From: Sterolibacterium sp052034445
Lineage (GTDB): Bacteria > Pseudomonadota > Gammaproteobacteria > Burkholderiales > Rhodocyclaceae
DNA: 13,150 nucleotides
Reading direction: 5' to 3'
Assembly: GCA_052034445.1 (NCBI GenBank)
Contig: JBPOIN010000251.1
Coordinates: forward strand, 1 to 13,150
This document shows positions 7,350 to 13,150 of the stretch, in pieces (positions within the stretch are counted from its first letter, which is position 1; every line of letters starts with the position of its first letter). The notes under the pieces were generated by a model. The model was not told where the DNA came from, ran no database searches, and saw nothing but the letters and a program-made list of their open reading frames with translations. The position numbers and the translations under genes were made by a program.

Positions 7350-9281
7350 ATGATGTACGCACGACTTTTGCTCCTGATGGCATGCTGCATGCCTTGGCTG
7401 TCAGTCGTGGCGCACGCCGCCCCGCCCCTGCAACCCATGGAAGTTTTGCCGGACGCCGCGCGCGCGCCTGTTTGGCAGGGACTGCGCATCGTGGCCCCCG
7501 CCGATCGACACATTTCGCCCGAGCGGGCGGCGGAATTGGCGCTCAGCGACGCCGCCTTGACCATCGACAATCCGGCCCACATCCTGGGGCGCGCGACCTC
7601 CCCCTATTGGGCCTGGTTCTCCCTGCACAATGCGCAAGCCGCCGAGCAACACTGGTTGCTGGCATTGGAGAGCACCACCCAGTTTGATACCCTCCTGTTC
7701 CAGCGCGACGCCATGGGCGCCTGGCGCCCGGTGAAATCGCTGGCGGATGGCGCTAGCGGACGCATCGGGAGCGGAACGACGTTTCCGGTCTGGCCGCTGC
7801 CGTCGGCGTCACAGCAAACCACGGAATTTCTGCTGCGGATCGAAGGGCCGGCCATCGTGCGCTTTCCGCTCTTTGTCTATCACCCGACAGCCTTCGTCGA
7901 AGCGCAACGGCAAACGCATCTCGCGCTCGGCCTGGCGCTCGGCAGTTGCATTATGTTCGGTGTCTACCTTGCTACATTGCGCCGTTATCTCGACGATCAG
8001 TCGCTGCCGTTGTTCCTCTGCATGCTCATGGCGAATTTGCTGGGTGCATTGTGGCTGTCCGGTTTCCTGAGCGAGCTGTTCCCCGCCCTGCCGGAAAGCA
8101 CGCTCAGCCCAGTGGGATTTGCGGCTTTTGCCCTCTTGTTTGGCAGCGGCAGTCTGCATGCCCGCATCTACCTGAATACGACCGCCTGGGCGCCGCGGGT
8201 CGATCGTCTATTGCAAGTGCTGGCCTGGCTCTGGCTGGCGTTGGCGCCCTGGTTCGCCGTGGTGTTTCCGGTCGCTGCCCGGGTTCTCATGGTCTGGGGC
8301 GGAACCGCGATCGCCGTGATTCTGGTGGCCGTTTCCACCCTGGCGGCGCGCAGAAATATTCCCTTCTCGGGATTCATCGCCGCCGCTTGGGTGGTGCATC
8401 TGCTGATCAGCGCCTCATTTGCGTTCGCACGAGCGATCGATACTCCCCTGCTTTGGCCGTCGAGCACACTGACGCTGGGGCAGGCCACGATAACGACCAT
8501 GCTGTTTGGCTTTGCCATGAGCCAACGCCTGCTGCAACAAAGAGATGTGCTGGTGACAGCGCGCCAGGAGGCCCTGATGCAGCATGAGAAAACCGCCGCC
8601 ATCATGCGCGAGCGTAGCCGGCTGTTCGCCGCCACCAATCACGACCTGCGCCAACCCCTGTTCGGAGTCGCCATGTTTGCGAATCTGCTCAAGGCGGCGC
8701 GCACGTCTGAAGAACGCACCACGCACGCGCTCAAGCTCAACGGGGCGCTCAAGGAGGTCGATGATCTTCTCGTCAGCATTCAGCAACTCGCGGCTGTCCA
8801 TGAAGCCTCGCACCACCCACTCTTCGCGCGGGTGCAACTCGACGACTTGCTGTTGCCTTTGGTCGAGGAATACCGCGGCCGATCCGAATACAAGCACATC
8901 AACCTGCGCTATGTCCCGTCGCGCCTGTCCATCGTGACCCATGCACCTTACTTTCAGCGCATCGTCCGCAACGTGCTCGCCAACGCCGTCCGCTACACCG
9001 ACCGGGGCGACCGGATCCTGGTCGGCTGCCGGCGCGGCGGCGGGTTGCGCCTGATGATTGCGGATACCGGCCGCGGCATGAGCGCAGAGCAGAGCCAGCA
9101 GGCGTTCGACGCATTTCGGCGTTTCGAAGCTATGCCATCGCCGGACGGCTTCGGACTCGGGCTCTTCAGCACCAAGAGCCTGGCCGACGCCTTGGGCTTG
9201 ACGATCAGCCTGCACAGCCAAAGGGGGCGCGGCACGGAATTCAGCGTTTATATATCCCCAGGCCAGGAAAACATGCCATGA
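7350..9281 (+). CDS. Sensor histidine kinase with 7TMR-DISM-like sensor
   Basis: This 643-residue membrane kinase is the likely partner of the preceding response regulator. A signal peptide (about 1-23, ending VAHAA) is followed by a periplasmic domain (about 25-187) with the YWAWFSLHNA pattern of the 7TMR-DISM extracellular 2 domain, a fold thought to bind small ligands such as carbohydrates. About seven transmembrane helices lie between 188 and 392. A helix leads into the dimerisation domain with His431 in TNHDLRQPL. The catalytic domain has an N-box (NVLANAVRYT, 541-550), a G1 box (IADTGRGM, 570-577) and a G2 box (DGFGLGLFSTKSL, about 599-611). All key residues are present and there is no fused receiver domain. 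Two ATGs occur in tandem at 7350 and 7353. Its stop overlaps the start of the DUF1302 gene, implying coupled translation. The ligand is unknown. Confidence 0.94.
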   Translation: MMYARLLLLMACCMPWLSVVAHAAPPLQPMEVLPDAARAPVWQGLRIVAPADRHISPERAAELALSDAALTIDNPAHILGRATSPYWAWFSLHNAQAAEQHWLLALESTTQFDTLLFQRDAMGAWRPVKSLADGASGRIGSGTTFPVWPLPSASQQTTEFLLRIEGPAIVRFPLFVYHPTAFVEAQRQTHLALGLALGSCIMFGVYLATLRRYLDDQSLPLFLCMLMANLLGALWLSGFLSELFPALPESTLSPVGFAAFALLFGSGSLHARIYLNTTAWAPRVDRLLQVLAWLWLALAPWFAVVFPVAARVLMVWGGTAIAVILVAVSTLAARRNIPFSGFIAAAWVVHLLISASFAFARAIDTPLLWPSSTLTLGQATITTMLFGFAMSQRLLQQRDVLVTARQEALMQHEKTAAIMRERSRLFAATNHDLRQPLFGVAMFANLLKAARTSEERTTHALKLNGALKEVDDLLVSIQQLAAVHEASHHPLFARVQLDDLLLPLVEEYRGRSEYKHINLRYVPSRLSIVTHAPYFQRIVRNVLANAVRYTDRGDRILVGCRRGGGLRLMIADTGRGMSAEQSQQAFDAFRRFEAMPSPDGFGLGLFSTKSLADALGLTISLHSQRGRGTEFSVYISPGQENMP

Positions 9282-11086
9282 CAATCATTTGGCAGATACT
9301 CGCGCTGACGCTAGCCAGCGTTTCGCTACCGGCGACAGCGATTGACTTCAACCTGGGCGACGCGGTCGAAGGGAAACTGCATGCGACGGCGACCTTCGGG
9401 ACCATGATTCGCATGGAATCCGCCGACCCCAGCGTATTAGGCCCACTTGCCGCTGCACGGGTGAGCGGGGCGTCAGGGCAACTGGGAGGCAACGCCGGCC
9501 GCAGCGATCTCAACTTCCAGAAACATCGGCCGGTTTCCACCGTACTCAAGGGCGTGGTGAGCCTGGAGCTCAAGCGCCAAGACTTCGGCCTGTATTTGCA
9601 AGCCAAAGCCTGGAACGATTTCGAGCTCAAGAATGGGAATCGCGCCTACGGCAACGCACCCAATGGCTTTCAACCGCATGTCCCGCTGAGCGACCAGGGC
9701 TTTGACCCAGCAGCGAAGTTCAGCAACGCACAACTGAGCGATATGTTTGCCTTTGGCAGATTCCGCGTCGATGACCAGGGCGCGCTCGATCTGCGCGTCG
9801 GCCGCCAGGTCGTCCAGTGGGGCGTCTCCCAGCTTCTGGCCGGCGGAATCAATGCCGTCAATCCGGCGGACCACGCGGCGCGCGCCCGTCCTGGAGCGCT
9901 GGCGCAGGAAACGAGGGTTCCAGTGGGCATGATCTACGCCAATTTCATCGGCGACGGCGCCTGGAGCGGCGACGGTTTTATCCAATACGAATACCGCCCC
10001 AGCGTTCTCGCCCCTTGCGGCGCCTTTTTCGACGCGGCGTATTACGCGCCAACGGGCTGCAACTATGCGTCGGTACTGGGGAGCACCAATGTGAACGATC
10101 CCACTGCCATCGCCAAAGGTCTCTATCCGAAGCGCAACCCAGATCTGTTGGCCAGAGATTCTGGACAATATGGTTTGTCGCTGCGGTACACCGCCAGCCG
10201 TTTGAATACCGATTTCCGCGCCTACGCGCTGAACTATCACAGCCGGACGCCAAGCATCCACGGCACAAATCCCAATGTGGCTGGAGGCTACGGATCCCTG
10301 GCGACGTTCACGCGGTTGACCGATCCCAACGGACTCAAATACGCGCTGATCTATGCCGAAGATATTCGTCTCTACGGTTTAAGTTTCGACGCCAAGCCCG
10401 ACCCGTCGTTTCGGGTGTACGGCGAAATCGCGTATCGGCCCAATCAGCCGCTCAACTTAAACCTCTCGGACCTGATCGCCGCCTTCCTCGTGCGCGCTCC
10501 CAATTCGGCATTGAATCTGGCCAAAAAAACCAATGCCATCGCCCCCGGCGGCGCGTTCGATGGCTATGACCGATACCGGGTGACCACTGCCAGTCTGGGT
10601 AGCCGCGCCGTCATCCCCGCGACATGGGGAGCGCAACGGCTGACCTTGAGTGGGGAGCTTGGCTGGAGCCACGTCGGTGGGCTGCCGAATGCCGGCCTGC
10701 TGCGCTATGGGCGAACGGACGACTATGGCGTCGCCGCGATCAACGGGGTCCCCTGTGTAGACACGACCGTAGCGCAGAAGTCCTGCGCGCACGACGGTTT
10801 CGTGACGCGCAACGCTTGGGGATACCGCATCCGCCTGGCCGCGAACTACCCCGCGGCCTTCTTTGGCGCCACGCTCACGCCTTCGCTGGCGTTTGCACAC
10901 GATGTCAGCGGCTATTCCTACGACGCCAGTTTTCTAAACGGGCGCAAGACGCTGCGCTCCGGCATCCGCGCCGACTGGGGCAAAAACTATTACGCCGAGG
11001 CCGAGTACGCCAACACGTCAGGCGGCGAGTACAACCCCCAGATCGATCGGGATTACCTGACGTTCGTCGTCGGCGTCAATTTTTAG
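9278..11086 (+). CDS. DUF1302-family outer-membrane protein
   Basis: This 602-residue protein belongs to the DUF1302 family of predicted outer-membrane beta-barrels, often encoded with DUF1329 proteins and RND/MMPL transporters in proteobacteria that handle lipids, sterols or hydrocarbons. A signal peptide spans about 1-21 (ILALTLASVSLPATA). The family hallmark is clear near 165-220: LDLRVGRQVVQWG, GGINAVNP and RPGAL, then VPVGMIYANF. Aromatic-rich strands continue to the C-terminal FVVGVNF, which ends in Phe as expected of a barrel. The start ATG 9278 overlaps the kinase stop (ATGA), with AGGA about nine bases upstream inside the kinase gene, so translation is probably coupled. Neither a DUF1329 gene nor a transporter follows; the next gene is convergent. 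Its place in a two-component operon suggests either that the regulator controls it or that it helps deliver the signal the kinase senses. Confidence 0.92.
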   Translation: MTIIWQILALTLASVSLPATAIDFNLGDAVEGKLHATATFGTMIRMESADPSVLGPLAAARVSGASGQLGGNAGRSDLNFQKHRPVSTVLKGVVSLELKRQDFGLYLQAKAWNDFELKNGNRAYGNAPNGFQPHVPLSDQGFDPAAKFSNAQLSDMFAFGRFRVDDQGALDLRVGRQVVQWGVSQLLAGGINAVNPADHAARARPGALAQETRVPVGMIYANFIGDGAWSGDGFIQYEYRPSVLAPCGAFFDAAYYAPTGCNYASVLGSTNVNDPTAIAKGLYPKRNPDLLARDSGQYGLSLRYTASRLNTDFRAYALNYHSRTPSIHGTNPNVAGGYGSLATFTRLTDPNGLKYALIYAEDIRLYGLSFDAKPDPSFRVYGEIAYRPNQPLNLNLSDLIAAFLVRAPNSALNLAKKTNAIAPGGAFDGYDRYRVTTASLGSRAVIPATWGAQRLTLSGELGWSHVGGLPNAGLLRYGRTDDYGVAAINGVPCVDTTVAQKSCAHDGFVTRNAWGYRIRLAANYPAAFFGATLTPSLAFAHDVSGYSYDASFLNGRKTLRSGIRADWGKNYYAEAEYANTSGGEYNPQIDRDYLTFVVGVNF

Positions 11087-11251
11087 TCTGAAACACGCCA
11101 ATTTAACGTGAAATACCTCAATTGACGCCGGGTCAAACGAACGAGCGCAGCGAGAAAACCAGTCCCCTCCCCGTGAGGGGGGTTGGGTGGGGCGGGCGTC
11201 TAAATCTTGCGCTATTTCATGCTGCGCGGGTGCAGAAGCCCTGCATGCGCG
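11087..11251. other. Intergenic spacer between convergent genes
   Basis: No gene is visible. After the DUF1302 stop there is AT-rich sequence, then the string AACGAACGAGCGCAGCGAG (11137-11155) and a C-rich hairpin (11164-11180). Such strings are common as intergenic repeats in betaproteobacteria (recalled from general knowledge). No canonical stem with a directly adjacent T-run serves either gene. Confidence 0.5.
11164..11180. repeat. C-rich intergenic hairpin, possible bidirectional terminator
   Basis: CCCCTC and GAGGGG form a six-pair stem around a five-base loop, followed on the plus strand by GGTTGGGTGGGG. On the minus strand TTTT occurs five bases after the stem (ACTGG between), so it could act as a weak terminator for the lipoprotein gene. 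It resembles the CCCTCCCC-type dispersed elements seen between genes in many betaproteobacterial genomes. Confidence 0.4.
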
Positions 11252-12871
11252 TTAGTATGGATACGGACAGTAGCTGCACTGCCAACTGCCCGTTGTAGCT
11301 TTCTGCAGCGTCTCTACGAGAGCACAAGCCGCCCGCCCTTCCGGGTCATAAACAGCAATGCCGGTTTCACGGTGAATGCAGGCGTCAAACTGCGCCAACC
11401 GACAATTGGAGTCCAACTGTGGATCGTACGGAGAGCTGGACGGGTTTTGATAAGCTGAGTCAGCAGCGCACGCCTTGGCCGCTTCGATTTGCGCAGGCGT
11501 TGTGACGCCATTTGGATCCGCCAAGGGCGTAACACCACCCGGAACCGCGTAGCCCGCGCCGGCGAAGCCGCTCACAGCCGTCTCAACGCCGACAGCAACA
11601 CTCTGCGCATCCAGTCCTGCATCAATTGCGGCGGAAATAACGGATTTAATGATACGTTCAGGCGGAAAAACTTTACCCACACGCAAGGCGGACAAGACCT
11701 TGTTCAACTCGGTAAGCGTTTGCGATACCGCCGCTCGCACCACCGTTGGCAACTCTGGGTCTTCCATCAAATCTTCCGGGGTATAACCAGCAGACCGCCC
11801 CACAGACATGCAGTTTAGACCGACATAGCAAAGCTGCGCGTGATAACTCCAACCGACATAAGTTCCGGTTGAAAGACTGACAGTTCCGCCCATCGTCTCC
11901 ACAATCCAGAGATCCGGGACTTTCAAAAAATCCGGGACATCGACATCGGTCGCCATGACCTTCTCGGTTGTACTGGCTAACGCTTCGCTAATGACGTCTT
12001 TCTGTGTATTCAGCGCAGAACTGCTCATTCCTGTATTGTTCGACACGACGGCGACATCCAGATTTTTGGCGGCCACTTTAAGCGCATTGGCTTGGTTGAA
12101 ATTTACCTTAGGTGTGCCTTTTGTCTCGGCAGCCGACGCCAAAGGTTGCAGGATGCTTGCAAGCGTCTCAACTGTGCACGCCACCTTCGCGCTATTGCTA
12201 GTCTTTCCCACGCAGCCCTGCGGATCTGTAGTCGGGATACTGGGCGAAGACTTTGCAATATTGGAAACACTTGCCAATAGCGTAGTCATCGCCACGGAAC
12301 TGGGCGATGTGGTAAGCGGATCGTTGTTGTTGGTGAGTTGAGACTTGACAGAATTGCGCGCAAAGACGATTGCCGCGTCGATATCGCTGCGCCCAAGCTT
12401 GTTTGCTACAAATGCCGCCATCGCATGAGTATAGGGCGTCACATGAGCTGTTACGGGCCCGCCGGTCAGATCGCTACTGGGAACCACTGCCTCAAGCGCA
12501 AATGTATCCGGCATAACAACAAGGCCAAAGACTTCGTCCACCATGCTGGCTGTATTGTCAGCTCGCCCTAACGCGCGGATAAGGAGCGGCTTATTGAAAT
12601 CTTTTTTCAAGGTAACGCTGTAGTTACCCTTATCGTCACTTGCCGTATTGAAAAGTGGCGTATTGGTTGCAGCGCTTGAATACGTACTTGCATCATAAAT
12701 ATTTATATCGGCGTTCTTGAATACACCTGCAGCAACAGTGCCGCTTATCGTGATTTCCGAGGATGCCGCAGGCGATGCAGAACCACCTCCACCTCCGCAA
12801 CCGAAGAGAAGAAGCGCAAGCGACACCGCTAGCGCACTCGATAACAGGCGTGAAATATTTGTTTTATTCAT
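11252..12871 (-). CDS. Predicted lipoprotein, paralogue of the 765-residue lipoprotein
   Basis: This 539-residue lipoprotein is probably in the outer membrane; its function is unknown. Its signal peptide (about 1-24, LLSSALAVSLALLLFG) ends in the lipobox LFGC with Cys25, followed by a Gly run. A carboxypeptidase-regulatory-like domain follows (about 41-130, ISGTVAAGVFKNADINIYD and KGNYSVTLKKDFNKPLLIRA), then a block with TPYTHAMAA near 145-153. Both match the other lipoprotein in order and spacing, including a MVDE/MLDE motif and an A.VPS string just before the block. The middle is Ala/Ser/Thr-rich. The C-terminal 75 residues contain six Cys and end SWQCSYCPYPY, suggesting disulfides. ATG 12871 is used because it gives a standard signal peptide; the Shine-Dalgarno region is only a purine-rich AAGAAAAG. 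It is convergent with the DUF1302 gene and has no barrel gene downstream. Base composition becomes clearly more AT-rich toward its 5' end. Confidence 0.86.
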   Translation of the reverse strand: MNKTNISRLLSSALAVSLALLLFGCGGGGGSASPAASSEITISGTVAAGVFKNADINIYDASTYSSAATNTPLFNTASDDKGNYSVTLKKDFNKPLLIRALGRADNTASMVDEVFGLVVMPDTFALEAVVPSSDLTGGPVTAHVTPYTHAMAAFVANKLGRSDIDAAIVFARNSVKSQLTNNNDPLTTSPSSVAMTTLLASVSNIAKSSPSIPTTDPQGCVGKTSNSAKVACTVETLASILQPLASAAETKGTPKVNFNQANALKVAAKNLDVAVVSNNTGMSSSALNTQKDVISEALASTTEKVMATDVDVPDFLKVPDLWIVETMGGTVSLSTGTYVGWSYHAQLCYVGLNCMSVGRSAGYTPEDLMEDPELPTVVRAAVSQTLTELNKVLSALRVGKVFPPERIIKSVISAAIDAGLDAQSVAVGVETAVSGFAGAGYAVPGGVTPLADPNGVTTPAQIEAAKACAADSAYQNPSSSPYDPQLDSNCRLAQFDACIHRETGIAVYDPEGRAACALVETLQKATTGSWQCSYCPYPY

Positions 12872-12959
12872 GTCTTTTCTTTCATGACGTTCGAAAAAAT
12901 CCATGAAGGATCCATGGATGTCCGTCGACACGAGCAATCCGGCGACGAAGCCCCCGCAC

Positions 12960-12965
12960 TTTAAA
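12960..12965 (-). promoter_or_regulatory. Candidate -10 box for the second lipoprotein gene
   Basis: TTTAAA on the minus strand matches TATAAT at four of six positions. It lies 19 nt from the edge of the 23-bp motif, almost the same spacing as in front of the first lipoprotein gene. No good -35 box is present, which again suggests activator dependence. Confidence 0.35.
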
Positions 12966-12984
12966 GAAGAGCGCCGACACCCGA

Positions 12985-13007
12985 ATCCCCTATTTATGGC
13001 AAAGACA
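12985..13007. promoter_or_regulatory. Conserved 23-bp motif, copy 2 (putative regulator binding site)
   Basis: The plus strand reads ATCCCCTATTT-AT-GGCAAA-G-ACA, 20 of 23 positions identical to the copy at 6578-6600. Sequence outside the motif is not obviously alike, so the match is unlikely to be a leftover of a large duplication and more likely a conserved binding site. It lies about 115-135 nt upstream of the lipoprotein start codon. Confidence 0.55.
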
Positions 13008-13150
13008 TAGGCATGAAAAAATAAAACCTGCAATACAAACGAATATTTTCAATTTTGTATCCCGCAGCACGCACACTGGCTGAAACATTCGAGTAGATGG
13101 ATGCTCGGTTGGTATCGAATCCTGGCGACCGACTCCGAATATTGACAAAG

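Larger units (their letters stand above)
12872..13150. promoter_or_regulatory. Upstream region of the second lipoprotein gene
   Basis: No gene is supported. The region holds the second copy of the 23-bp motif, a candidate -10 box, and a perfect palindrome ATCCATGGAT at 12910-12919 preceded by a direct copy of its first seven bases. The right part (13010-13080) is strongly AT-rich. The inferred transcript leader is about 80 nt. Confidence 0.5.

Noticed and set aside
6482..7582. A 366-codon open frame on the minus strand across the divergent region and response regulator
   Set aside because: It crosses the regulatory region and lies antisense to the response regulator and kinase start, and its translation shows no recognisable domain.
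8415..9284. A 289-codon minus-strand open frame opposite the kinase
   Set aside because: It is antisense to the conserved HisKA and ATPase boxes and has no domain features.
12868..12885. A five-codon leader ORF (MKEKT) whose stop overlaps the start of the second lipoprotein
   Set aside because: It is too short to separate from chance, has no ribosome binding site and shows no attenuator structure.

Overview
The window looks like chromosomal DNA from a Gram-negative bacterium, most likely a betaproteobacterium (Rhodocyclales or Burkholderiales-like). The reasons are the general secretion pathway secretin GspD with a short GspC, a DUF1302-type outer-membrane protein, moderately high GC coding DNA, and a C-rich intergenic hairpin of a type common in that class. 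The genus is an inference; there is no rRNA or tRNA here to anchor it.

Layout. From 1 to 3934, on the minus strand, are the 5' 712 codons of gspD (running off the left edge), gspC, and an unrecognised outer-membrane beta-barrel protein. Upstream of the barrel gene, on the same strand, is a 765-residue lipoprotein gene (3997-6294). Between the lipoprotein and barrel genes sits a perfect intrinsic terminator whose T-run touches the barrel gene's Shine-Dalgarno sequence. The stretch 6295-6697 is a divergent regulatory region. To its right, on the plus strand, is a compact three-gene operon: a LuxR-type response regulator, a 7TMR-DISM-like histidine kinase, and a DUF1302 outer-membrane protein whose start codon overlaps the kinase stop (ATGA). 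A short intergenic stretch with a C-rich hairpin follows. The window ends with a second lipoprotein gene on the minus strand (11252-12871), convergent with the DUF1302 gene, and its upstream region.

How the parts may fit together. The two lipoproteins flanking the two-component operon are homologous in their N-terminal regions: lipobox, Gly run, carboxypeptidase-regulatory-like domain, and a conserved TP[FY]T..MAA block. A 23-bp motif (ATCCCCTATTT-NN-GGCAAA-N-ACA, 20 of 23 identical) lies upstream of both lipoprotein genes in the same relative orientation. In each case it is 19-20 nt from a plausible -10 box with no good -35 box, which is the geometry of an activator site. One copy lies in the divergent region, so it can also serve the two-component operon. 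The working hypothesis is a small envelope regulon: the 7TM kinase senses a periplasmic ligand or stress, and the LuxR-type regulator switches on two paralogous exported lipoproteins, one paired with a beta-barrel, together with a DUF1302 outer-membrane protein. The adjacent type II secretion genes may share the locus only by position; gspC has its own extended -10 promoter.

No insertion sequences, CRISPR arrays, tRNAs or rRNAs were seen.
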